A DNA stretch of 64,000 nucleotides, from positions 268,375 to 332,374 of the forward strand of contig NZ_JAGRRD010000001.1 of NCBI RefSeq assembly GCF_018122735.1. The letters run 5' to 3'. Position 1 is the first letter of the stretch. Each line of letters opens with the position of its first letter. The DNA is from Azoarcus sp. L1K30. Its GTDB lineage: Bacteria > Pseudomonadota > Gammaproteobacteria > Burkholderiales > Rhodocyclaceae. The position numbers and the translations under genes are program-made. Under the pieces are notes generated by a model. The model was not told the DNA's origin. It was given only the letters and a program-made list of their open reading frames with translations, and ran no database searches. Positions 37,967 through 44,865 of the stretch are shown piece after piece.

Positions 37967-38088
37967 CGAAGCGAGGTTGTGCTGCGAAGGCTGCCCGGTC
38001 GTCACCTCCGACCCCCAACCCCTTGGGGCAGCCAACCGCCCGATGAGCGCCCGGTACGGGGTTCCATCCAGCCTCGCTTTGTTTTTTC
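37967..38088 (+). ncRNA. Candidate structured small RNA or leader RNA driven by sigma-54
   Basis: The predicted transcript opens with AAGCGAGG (37969-37976), which pairs perfectly with CCTCGCTT (38072-38079); the latter runs straight into TTTGTTTTTTCTT. Inside, GGCTGCCC (37989-37996) pairs with GGGCAGCC (38026-38033). A local hairpin CGGGG/CCTCG (38057-38061 with 38072-38076) next to the U-tract competes with the closing stem. A 5'-3' closing stem that starts at the predicted +1 and ends at a U-tract is the layout of a discrete terminated small RNA; an attenuator or riboswitch leader of petA is the other reading. No known RNA family was recognised, and no convincing gene lies here. Confidence 0.5.
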
Positions 38089-38136
38089 TTCCCGATTTCC
38101 GGGTGCCGATGACGATGAGCACACGAGGATGCACGC

Positions 38137-38727
38137 ATGTCCGATTGCCTTGATGAGCGTCGAAAACTTCTGATTGCGACCACTGGCGTCGGTGCTGTCG
38201 CCCTGGCTGCTGCGGCCGTTCCCTTTGTCGCCAGCCTCACCCCCTCGCAGCGCGCACGCGCGGCCGGCGCGCCGGTCGAGGCCGATGTCAGCCGGCTGGC
38301 CGCGGGCGAGATGATGACGGTGGAGTGGCGTGGCAAACCTGTGTGGATTCTGCGCCGCACGCCGGACATGCTGGCCGGGCTTGAAGCGCACGAAGCAACG
38401 CTGGCTGACCCCGCGTCTGATGAGAATCAGCAGCCCGCGTACGCGACCAATCGCCATCGTTCCATCAATCCCGAGTATCTGGTGGTGGTCGGCATCTGCA
38501 CCCATCTGGGCTGCTCCCCTTCCGAGAAGTTCGTCGCGGGGCCGGACAGTGGCGTCCGCGCCGACTGGCCGGGGGGTTTCCTGTGCCCGTGCCACGGGTC
38601 GACCTTCGACCTTGCGGGGCGCGTTTTCCTGAGTCAGCCGGCACCGACCAATCTCGAAGTGCCGCCCTACATGTGGCTGTCGGATACGGTGCTTCGTATT
38701 GGCGAAGACGGGTCGGGGCTTGCCTGA
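38137..38727 (+). CDS. petA: Orphan Rieske [2Fe-2S] protein (PetA, ubiquinol-cytochrome c reductase type)
   Basis: 196 aa. A Tat-like N-terminus (DERRKLLIATTGVGAVALAAAAVPFVASL) anchors it in the inner membrane. The cluster motifs CTHLGC and CPCHGS are complete, followed by the PAPTNLEVPPY proline loop of bc1 Rieske proteins. The petB and petC genes that normally follow are absent; the next genes are NifX-like and metallo-beta-lactamase-fold. It is therefore probably a second, conditional Rieske subunit or part of another electron path. It lies about 60 bases past the candidate RNA. Confidence 0.92.
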   Translation: MSDCLDERRKLLIATTGVGAVALAAAAVPFVASLTPSQRARAAGAPVEADVSRLAAGEMMTVEWRGKPVWILRRTPDMLAGLEAHEATLADPASDENQQPAYATNRHRSINPEYLVVVGICTHLGCSPSEKFVAGPDSGVRADWPGGFLCPCHGSTFDLAGRVFLSQPAPTNLEVPPYMWLSDTVLRIGEDGSGLA

Positions 38728-38835
38728 ACATCCCGGCTCCGCGTGGCCGTACAGGGACGACACCTCCGGTGCCGCCCGCTGTGCCGAGATACCGAAGCCT
38801 CGTCGTCGAGGCCACACTCACCAGGAGGACCCATC

Positions 38836-39207
38836 ATGAGAGTTGCAGTCACAAGCCAGAACTTCAGAACCGTCACCGCGCACGCAGGCAAGGCGCGGCG
38901 CTTTCTGATCTACGACGTCAGCAATCCGTGTTCGCCGCGCGAAGTCGAGCGGCTGGACCTGCCGATGGAGATGTCATTCCATGAATTTCGCGGCGTGCAG
39001 CACCCGATCGACGGTGTGGATGCGATCGTGACCGGCGGTGCGGGCGAAGGGTTCGTGGCCCGCATGGGACAACGTGGTATCGAGGTTGTCATGTGTGGCG
39101 AAGATGACCCCCTGCAGGCGGTGAAGGATTACCTGGGCGGCACGGTCAAACCTGTGCCCCCCGGCGACCACGACGATCACCATCATCGAGGCGATCATCA
39201 GCACTGA
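38836..39207 (+). CDS. NifX/NafY-like (dinitrogenase FeMo-cofactor family) protein with His-rich tail
   Basis: 123 aa. RNase H-like NifX/NifB-C fold: MRVAVTSQNFRTVTAHAGKARRFLIYDV at the start and GVDAIVTGGAGEGFVARMGQRGIEVV near residues 55-80. The last 15 residues alternate Asp and His (DHDDHHHRGDHQH), a probable metal-binding tail. The family binds or carries Fe-S/FeMo clusters; single copies occur outside nif operons. CAGGAGGACCCATC precedes the ATG at 38836. No nif genes lie nearby, so a role in cluster handling or metal buffering is inferred. Confidence 0.88.
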   Translation: MRVAVTSQNFRTVTAHAGKARRFLIYDVSNPCSPREVERLDLPMEMSFHEFRGVQHPIDGVDAIVTGGAGEGFVARMGQRGIEVVMCGEDDPLQAVKDYLGGTVKPVPPGDHDDHHHRGDHQH

Positions 39208-39261
39208 CCGGGCTTGACATGGGGTGTGACGGCGGGCGGAGGCTAGCCGCAAGGGGACTGA

Positions 39262-39966
39262 ATGGGAACTCGGCCAGAAAATTGTGGGTTGAACGTTGAG
39301 CAGGTGCGTCGCGGCGAGCATGTGACCTTCATGCCGATCGAAGGTCATGTCACCGGGCTGATCGGCTACATGCTGGGCGACCCCGCCGCCCGGCTTGCCG
39401 TTGTCATCGACCCGCCGCTAGGCGGGACCGAGCTGATTCTTGCGCTGCTGGCCGAGGGGGCCCAGCGTCTGAGCATGGTCGTTCGCACGCACGTGCATGC
39501 GAACGACCGCGAGGGCGACAGTTGCGCCGGCCTGTGCGAGCGCACGGGCGCGACGCTGGTGGTGGGGCATACGCCGCATTCGCACGCACCGACCGGTGTG
39601 TGTGCCGTCCACCATGGCGACATGCTCACCTTCGGCGGCGAGACCCTGAGCGTCCTGGCCACGCCGGGACACACGATGGACAGTGTCAGCTATCTGTGGC
39701 GAGACCGTCTGATGTGTGGCGACATGCTCGAGTTCGGCGGCGGGAGTGGCGAGGATGACCAGTCCAGTCCGGCGCTGCAGTACGACAGTCTGACCCGGCG
39801 CCTGTTCTCCCTGCCCGAGCAGACCCTGATCTTTCCGGCGCATCCGATGAAGGGGCGCAGGGTGGCGTTGCTCTCCGAGCTGAAAGGCCGATTGACACCC
39901 ATGCTCGGCGCCGGGCGGGATGCCTTCATCGCCAGCATGGCGCTTCGCCGGACTGCAGTGGGCTGA
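39262..39966 (+). CDS. MBL-fold hydrolase, ETHE1-like, with altered metal motif
   Basis: 234 aa. The usual HxHxDH motif reads H77-V-H79-A-N81-D82: the Asp-His of the second metal site is lost. The three ligands that bind iron in ETHE1 persulfide dioxygenases appear to be kept: H77, H137 (ATPGHTMDS) and D154 (CGDML). H194 (FPAHP) is also present. It could therefore be a mononuclear iron enzyme acting on glutathione persulfide, or a relative with another activity. It follows the NifX-like gene by 54 bases with AAGGGGA before the ATG. Confidence 0.85.
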   Translation: MGTRPENCGLNVEQVRRGEHVTFMPIEGHVTGLIGYMLGDPAARLAVVIDPPLGGTELILALLAEGAQRLSMVVRTHVHANDREGDSCAGLCERTGATLVVGHTPHSHAPTGVCAVHHGDMLTFGGETLSVLATPGHTMDSVSYLWRDRLMCGDMLEFGGGSGEDDQSSPALQYDSLTRRLFSLPEQTLIFPAHPMKGRRVALLSELKGRLTPMLGAGRDAFIASMALRRTAVG

Positions 39967-40061
39967 ATCCCGGACGGGCATCTGGCGCGCATCGATCGCG
40001 CGCCTGAGGGGCGGATGTGCGCCGGACCGCAGTCTTGCGGCGGTGGGCGGAAAAGTCTGCC

Positions 40062-40862
40062 CTATGCCACTTTCTGCGTCAGGTCGGCGAACACCGAAAT
40101 CATTTCCGCGAGCACCGAAAAGTCGTGCGCTTCCACCAGCCGCTGCTGCGCCCGTTCCACGGCCGCAGCGTGTTCGGCGTTCGGCCGGTGTTGCAGCAGC
40201 GCGCGGTAGGCGGCGATCTCTTCGCCCAGATACCAGAATTCGTCATTGGTTTCCTTGAGCTTCTTGCCCTCGTCACGCAGCAACTGGGCGCAGCGGATGT
40301 TCAGCAGGCGGCGATGGATCGTCAGCGCCTGGGCCGGCAGTTCGCCGGGCAGGGCGAGCACCTGCACCCCGAGATCGCGACACCAGTTGCCAATGGCGGC
40401 GGGCAGGCTGCTTGCCATGTCGACGATGTCGAAGGGCTCGCGCAAGGTGCCGATGATGTCGGCGCGCAGATTGCGAAAGCCGACGTCCGCCAGCAGCAGG
40501 GTCGGCTTGTCCAGCGCCCGCATGAAGCCGTACTCCAGCGCCACGTTGGGGTTGAATTCGTCCTTCACCCGATCTTCCAGCACCGCCAGGCCATACTTGC
40601 AGCACAGCATGTACACACAGACGTTGGTCCACACCTGGCGGTCGCGCGGATACATGCGGTCGTCGGCGCGCAGACCCACGAGGCCCTGACGGCAAAGGGC
40701 GCGGCGCAATTCCTCGTCGAGCTGCGCGAGCAGCCGGTTGCCCGCGTCGAAGCGGGTCATGATGAACACGTTGCGACTGTAATCCGGGTGGTCTTGGAAA
40801 AAGCGCTCGCAATCGGGCGCCAGATGCGAATAGCCGGGCGGTAGTTGGAAATCGTCGATCAC
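40062..40862 (-). CDS. TIR-like nucleotide-binding domain protein
   Basis: 266 aa, GTG start overlapping the glycosyltransferase stop (GTGA). Residues 28-145 form a Rossmann/TIR-like domain: RNVFIMTRFD, then LVGLRADDRMYP, then FNPNVALEYGFMRALDKPTLLLAD, where the Asn and Glu resemble the catalytic region of TIR-like or deoxyribosyltransferase-type NAD/nucleoside enzymes. The remaining 120 residues are helical and charged and may be a partner or sensor part. Proteins with this NPNV-LE-G pattern occur as effectors in defence operons, but no cyclase, nuclease or STING-like gene is adjacent. Function is not known. Confidence 0.65.
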   Translation of the reverse strand: MIDDFQLPPGYSHLAPDCERFFQDHPDYSRNVFIMTRFDAGNRLLAQLDEELRRALCRQGLVGLRADDRMYPRDRQVWTNVCVYMLCCKYGLAVLEDRVKDEFNPNVALEYGFMRALDKPTLLLADVGFRNLRADIIGTLREPFDIVDMASSLPAAIGNWCRDLGVQVLALPGELPAQALTIHRRLLNIRCAQLLRDEGKKLKETNDEFWYLGEEIAAYRALLQHRPNAEHAAAVERAQQRLVEAHDFSVLAEMISVFADLTQKVA

Positions 40863-41965
40863 GCAGTGTGCTCCTCGGTATCAAGGCGCTGGTCGGTGAG
40901 GGCCCGGAAGCGCGCCTGGTAGCGGTGTGCCATGGCCACATCGGTGAAGTGTCGAAGGGCGCGGGCGCGTGCAGCCGATCCCATCAGCTGCAGGGCGTCG
41001 GCATCCATCTCGCGCCAGCGCTGCATGGCCCGGCAGAAAGCGGCAAAACTGGTGTCCTCGCAATAGATGGCGTGCTCGCCGAGCACTTCCACCAGCCCGT
41101 CCACCGGCGTACACACCACCGGAATGCCCCGTGCCGCGCCTTCCAGTGCGGCGAGGCCGAAGGGTTCGTACGTGGACGGCTGCACCAGCACGTCGATCGT
41201 ATTGAAGAATGCGTCCAGGCGGGCGCCGCCGCACCAGCCCAGGTAGAGCACCCGCGCCTCGATCCCCAGGTCATGCACCAGATCGCGCGCGTAGGCGCTG
41301 AAAGCCTTGCCGGCGATCATGGCCTCGAAATTTTCGAAGCCGGGCTCGGTCAGCAGCATCTGGACATATTCCGGATGCTTGCGCGGCACCAGGCGGCCAC
41401 AATAGCCCAGCACATTGCGCCGCGGCCGCACCGTCACCGGGGTCGGCGGCACGATGCCGTTGGCAACGACGCTGACGCGCGGGTTGAGGCGGGGGTAACC
41501 CAGCGTGTGGTAGTAGGCGCGCTCGGCCTCGGACACCAGCACGACTTCGTCGCACGCGGCGATGAGGCGCTCCTGTTCCATGACCGAGCCGTGCAGGTTC
41601 ACCGCGTTGGAGATCTCCTCGTAGGCCAGCAGGGAATGAATGGTGAACATCGACCGGGCGCTGCCGGTGGCGTCGAGCAGACCCGGCCCATGATTGTACG
41701 AATGCACATGCACCACCGGCGCGCGAAAGTGGGCCAGTTCGGCTTCGCTGCCCACCGCCACGCAGGGCTGGTTGGCCAGGATCGCCTCGATTTCGTAGGG
41801 CTGGTATTCGTGATCGGTGACATACCAAAGGGCGCGCACGCCAATCGCGGCAAAGCCGCTGGCCAGCGCCTCGATCACGCTGCCGACGCCGCCCATGCGG
41901 TTGTGCGGCATCTCGTTGGTGATCTCGATGACGTCGAAATCGCGCTCGGCGGTATTGGTGATCAC
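40859..41965 (-). CDS. GT-B glycosyltransferase (GT4-like)
   Basis: 368 aa. Rossmann-type N-domain with the acceptor loop MPHNRMGGVGSVIEALASG near residue 17. The C-domain has LGYCGRLVPRKHPEY near 190, then LVQPSTYEPFGLAALEGAARGIPVVCTPVDG near 275-305, the EPFG-x-x-x-x-E nucleotide-sugar motif of retaining GT4 enzymes. The GTG start at 41965 has GGAG eight bases upstream and overlaps the upstream stop. Donor and acceptor are unknown. No capsule or LPS genes are near; its partners are the TIR-like gene and a small unknown. Confidence 0.85.
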   Translation of the reverse strand: MITNTAERDFDVIEITNEMPHNRMGGVGSVIEALASGFAAIGVRALWYVTDHEYQPYEIEAILANQPCVAVGSEAELAHFRAPVVHVHSYNHGPGLLDATGSARSMFTIHSLLAYEEISNAVNLHGSVMEQERLIAACDEVVLVSEAERAYYHTLGYPRLNPRVSVVANGIVPPTPVTVRPRRNVLGYCGRLVPRKHPEYVQMLLTEPGFENFEAMIAGKAFSAYARDLVHDLGIEARVLYLGWCGGARLDAFFNTIDVLVQPSTYEPFGLAALEGAARGIPVVCTPVDGLVEVLGEHAIYCEDTSFAAFCRAMQRWREMDADALQLMGSAARARALRHFTDVAMAHRYQARFRALTDQRLDTEEHTA

Positions 41966-42390
41966 GGCTCGAACTCCGCCAGGCCGGCGTCGTCCGGCAC
42001 CTGCAAGGTGCCCAGCACGCCGACCGCCCGGCATTCCACCGGAAATCGCTCCGGTGCCTCCCAGCTGCCGTCACTGCGCCGGGCGGCGAGAAAAACGCCG
42101 GCCACGCATTCGGTCAGGCAGGGATTGCAATCTTCCACATGGAAGTTGTGCACCGCCAGCACTTGATAAGAACCCGGCGCAATACCAGTCAGATCAATCC
42201 GGATCTCGCGCCTCGAGTGGTAACGCTGGCCGTAGCGGTCGATCCGGAACGGCGCCACGATCAGCACCGTCCCCGCCAGGCGGCAGGGGCTGGGCGCCGA
42301 AGAGATAGCCCGACACCCGCCCACCGCCGGTGCCGCCCCCGACGACGCCGCGCCGGTAGGGCTTGCCTGATTCCGCTGAGTCCTGTCCAT
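41962..42390 (-). CDS. Hypothetical Cys-containing protein, first gene of the TIR-like operon
   Basis: 142 aa, not recognised. Residues 40-140 look like a small beta-rich domain (VLIVAPFRIDRYG, IRIDLTGIAPGSYQVLAVHNFHVED) with a C-x2-C-x3-C cluster (DCNPCLTEC, near residue 90) and another Cys near 120. The first 40 residues are low-complexity Ala/Ser/Gly, and a neighbouring frame (42194-42418) reads more protein-like there, so a frameshift or wrong start is possible. Its stop overlaps the glycosyltransferase start (GTGA), which argues that the reading frame is real at the 3' end. Confidence 0.55.
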   Translation of the reverse strand: MDRTQRNQASPTGAASSGAAPAVGGCRAISSAPSPCRLAGTVLIVAPFRIDRYGQRYHSRREIRIDLTGIAPGSYQVLAVHNFHVEDCNPCLTECVAGVFLAARRSDGSWEAPERFPVECRAVGVLGTLQVPDDAGLAEFEP

Positions 42391-42570
42391 CGTGGATGAC
42401 TCTCAATAGGAATGCCAAGTTGATGCCGGCCTGTTAGAGGATTGGTCTATTGTGGCCCAGGGGCAGGGGCGGCTCAAGGTGAAGTTTGCCGTGCCAGGGC
42501 AGCTGGCGTTCCGGAGGGGGACACATCAGGTGATTTTGCCGACGCCGACATGGCATTTGGCAGGTTACCA

Positions 42571-42891
42571 ATGCGCACGATTCCGGGAGTATTGCGTCTG
42601 CACCACGACGCTAGTCGTAGCCATCTTGAGATTGCCCGCCCCATTGTTGCGTCACCGACGACGGCAGGCGAGATTTTGCGGCAAGCCAAGCTGGCCGGCA
42701 TCGGCTATCCGTTGTCGAGCGACATGACGGAGATTGTGTTCGATGCCGCCATCTATCCGCCAGCGGTGCTGTCCTTGAACAAACGGGCCGGGCCCATATA
42801 GATTGCGGTTCGTTGGGAACTGCACTGTATGGGTGTGACGCTCGATTTGTTGTTGCAGGAGTACAAGGCCGAGCATCCGGACGGACAACTC
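42571..42891 (+). pseudogene. IS21-family IstA transposase fragment
   Basis: The frame begins MRTIPGVLRLHHDASRSHLE and continues IARPIVASPTTAGEILRQAKLAGIGYPL, the N-terminal helix-turn-helix of IstA. A TAG at 42799-42801 interrupts it; the same frame then resumes with WELHCMGVTLDLLLQEYKAEHPDGQ, the next conserved IstA segment, and stops matching at about 42891. The catalytic DDE domain and istB are missing. It lies directly against the efflux module, marking a likely old insertion boundary. Confidence 0.8.
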
Positions 42892-42901
42892 ACTTTACTT
42901 A

Positions 42902-43975
42902 TTAGTCCGGGACGCGCGGTCGTGTCGGCCAGGACATCACGAATGCGCTTCCCGAGCCAATCGCTTGGGCCGCAGCATGACCGCCATGAGCCTCTGCGAT
43001 AACCTTGACCACAGCGAGACCAAGGCCGCTACCACCGGTCTTTTTTGAACGTGCCGGGTCGCCACGGCGAAAGGCATCGAAGATCTTGGCGGTCAGCGAG
43101 CTGTCAATACCGGGGCCGTCATCCTCGACGCTCAGATGGCAGAAGCCATTTGTCTGGTGTAGTCGCACCGAGATATGGCCCGGATCGGCATGCTGCAACG
43201 CGTTTTCCAAGAGCGCCATCAGCGCCTGGCGGATACGCACCACATCGCATTCCACGAGCAGGTCGGCATCGAGTTCGATACATAGCTCAAACCCTTGAGC
43301 TGCGAAGCGGGGGGCGAAGGCCTCCAGAACGGATCTGAGCTCGTCGGCCAGCCGGACCCTGACCCGCTGCACGTCCAGATGACCACTGTCGCTGAGACTC
43401 AGCACGCGCAGGTCTTCAATAAGGCGATTGAGGCCTTCCACTTGGCGCAGCAGTCCCTCGAAAAGTTCGCTACTGGGGCTGAATACACCTTCCGCCAGAC
43501 CCTGCAGGCGCCCGCGCAGGATGGTGACCGGGGTGCGCAGTTCATGCGCGATGGCGGCGTTCCAGAACTCGCGCTCGCGGGTCATGCTCTGCAGGCGTTC
43601 GGCCATGGCGTTGAAGTCACGCACCAGTTGCGCCGTCTCGCCCATGGTTTGTTCGTCCAGCGGCGCTCGGGCGTCGAGCTTGCCCTCAGCTACTTCACGC
43701 AGGCTGTGCGCCACCGAATTCAGCGGCGTGATCAGGCGCCGTGACAGGCGAACGGCGACGAACACCGCCATGCTCAGCGCGGCGACGATGGTGCATACGA
43801 TCCACAGCAGCTCCACCCGTGAGGGCACCATGGTGTCGGAGATACTGCCCGGCAGATAGGTCATGGCCAATGCATAGAACACGTAGGTGCCGATCACCGA
43901 GAGGCAGATGATACCCAGCGCCATCACCGCCAGGGATTGGATGATCTGCCGGCGCAGCCCCTGGGCCGGCTTCAT
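42902..43975 (-). CDS. Sensor histidine kinase (AdeS/BaeS-like)
   Basis: 357 aa. Two membrane segments (about 15-37 and 55-75) flank a very short periplasmic loop. HAMP follows, then the HisKA box AHELRTP with H144, and the HATPase domain with N-box (LMALLENALQHA), DDGPGI and GGSGLGLAVVK. It phosphorylates the response regulator whose gene overlaps it by four bases. The short sensor loop suggests membrane or cytoplasmic cues. Orientation opposite the RND operon mirrors adeRS-adeABC of Acinetobacter. Confidence 0.93.
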   Translation of the reverse strand: MKPAQGLRRQIIQSLAVMALGIICLSVIGTYVFYALAMTYLPGSISDTMVPSRVELLWIVCTIVAALSMAVFVAVRLSRRLITPLNSVAHSLREVAEGKLDARAPLDEQTMGETAQLVRDFNAMAERLQSMTREREFWNAAIAHELRTPVTILRGRLQGLAEGVFSPSSELFEGLLRQVEGLNRLIEDLRVLSLSDSGHLDVQRVRVRLADELRSVLEAFAPRFAAQGFELCIELDADLLVECDVVRIRQALMALLENALQHADPGHISVRLHQTNGFCHLSVEDDGPGIDSSLTAKIFDAFRRGDPARSKKTGGSGLGLAVVKVIAEAHGGHAAAQAIGSGSAFVMSWPTRPRVPD

Positions 43976-44751
43976 GGCTCGGCGCCGAAACGATAGCCCA
44001 CGCCCCAGACGCTGGCCGGTACGCCCTGGATGTCGAGCGCGTCGAGCTTCTTGCGCAGTTTGCTGATGTGGCTGTCCACGGTTCGCTCCTGGGTATCGCC
44101 TTCGGGCAGGCAGTTGACCAGCAGTTCGGCGCGGCTGAATACCCGCTTCGGCGAACGCATCAGGCAGGCCAGCAGCTTGAATTCGGTGAGGGTCAGCTCC
44201 AGCGTGTGCGCCTGGCCGTTTTGCTGCACGCTGGCTTCGTGGCTATCCAGGTCAATCTGGAAAGGGCCGACGCGCAGCATCTGCGTGACGGCGGGTGCGC
44301 TTACCCGGGTGCGCCTCAGCACCGCCTCCACGCGCGCAACCACCTCGGCCGGATTGAAGGGTTTGACCACGTAATCGTCGGCCCCCAGACGCAGCCCCAT
44401 CAGCTTGTCGATGTCCTGATCGAGCGCGGTGAGCATGATCACCGGGGTGTCACCACGGGTTCGAATCTCGCTGAGCACCTTCCATCCGTCTAGCTGAGGC
44501 ATCTGCACGTCGAGCAGTATTAAATCCGGCTTGAGCATCTGGTGCAGAGCCAGGGCCTGGTGGCCGTCGCTGGCGTGCTGGGTGCGCAGCCCGCTGCGTT
44601 GCAGGTAGGCGATGAGGATGTCGGCGATCTCGGCCTCGTCCTCGGCGATCAGCACCAGTGCCGGGGAAAGGGCGGTGGAGCTGGCGCGCGTGTTGGGATC
44701 GGTCATGGGCGGCTCGCAGACGACGGCGCTGGATTCTATCGTGCCCTCCAT
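43972..44751 (-). CDS. OmpR-family response regulator (AdeR-like)
   Basis: 259 aa from the ATG at 44751, which has GGAGAAAGC directly upstream; the ATG at 44706 is an alternative that fits the family's shorter N-terminus. Receiver domain with phospho-acceptor D81 (LILLDVQMP), then PVIMLTALDQDIDKLMGLRLGADDYVVKPFNP, which is very close to AdeR. Winged-helix DNA-binding domain at the C-terminus (ERTVDSHISKLRKKL, WGVGYRFGAEP). It probably controls the divergent RND operon, with the promoter in the 114 bases to its right. Confidence 0.93.
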   Translation of the reverse strand: MEGTIESSAVVCEPPMTDPNTRASSTALSPALVLIAEDEAEIADILIAYLQRSGLRTQHASDGHQALALHQMLKPDLILLDVQMPQLDGWKVLSEIRTRGDTPVIMLTALDQDIDKLMGLRLGADDYVVKPFNPAEVVARVEAVLRRTRVSAPAVTQMLRVGPFQIDLDSHEASVQQNGQAHTLELTLTEFKLLACLMRSPKRVFSRAELLVNCLPEGDTQERTVDSHISKLRKKLDALDIQGVPASVWGVGYRFGAEP

Positions 44752-44865
44752 GCTTTCTCCACAAAGCCTCGACGCATTCGCAACAGCCGCACGCCAGACT
44801 GCCGCCTCGATCAGTCCCGGTCGCCGTAAGGTCGTCGGGGCGAAGTGTTCAGCGAGGAGTGGGTT

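Noticed and set aside
37971..38077. tRNA-like reading of the structured RNA (GCGAGG/CCTCGC as acceptor stem, possible tRNA-Sec)
   Set aside because: No D arm, anticodon arm or canonical T-loop can be folded, and no CCA or discriminator pattern is present.
37863..38153. 96-codon frame across the sigma-54 promoter and RNA region
   Set aside because: It starts before the promoter, is Cys/Trp/Arg-rich and lacks a ribosome binding site; the region is better explained as promoter plus RNA.
39133..39207. CRISPR-like or tandem repeat in the CAC/GAC-rich end of the NifX-like gene
   Set aside because: It encodes the His/Asp tail in frame and has no regular repeat-spacer pattern.
42902..44751. Hybrid or truncated two-component pair
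   Set aside because: Both kinase and regulator are full length with intact His and Asp; the four-base overlap is normal coupling.
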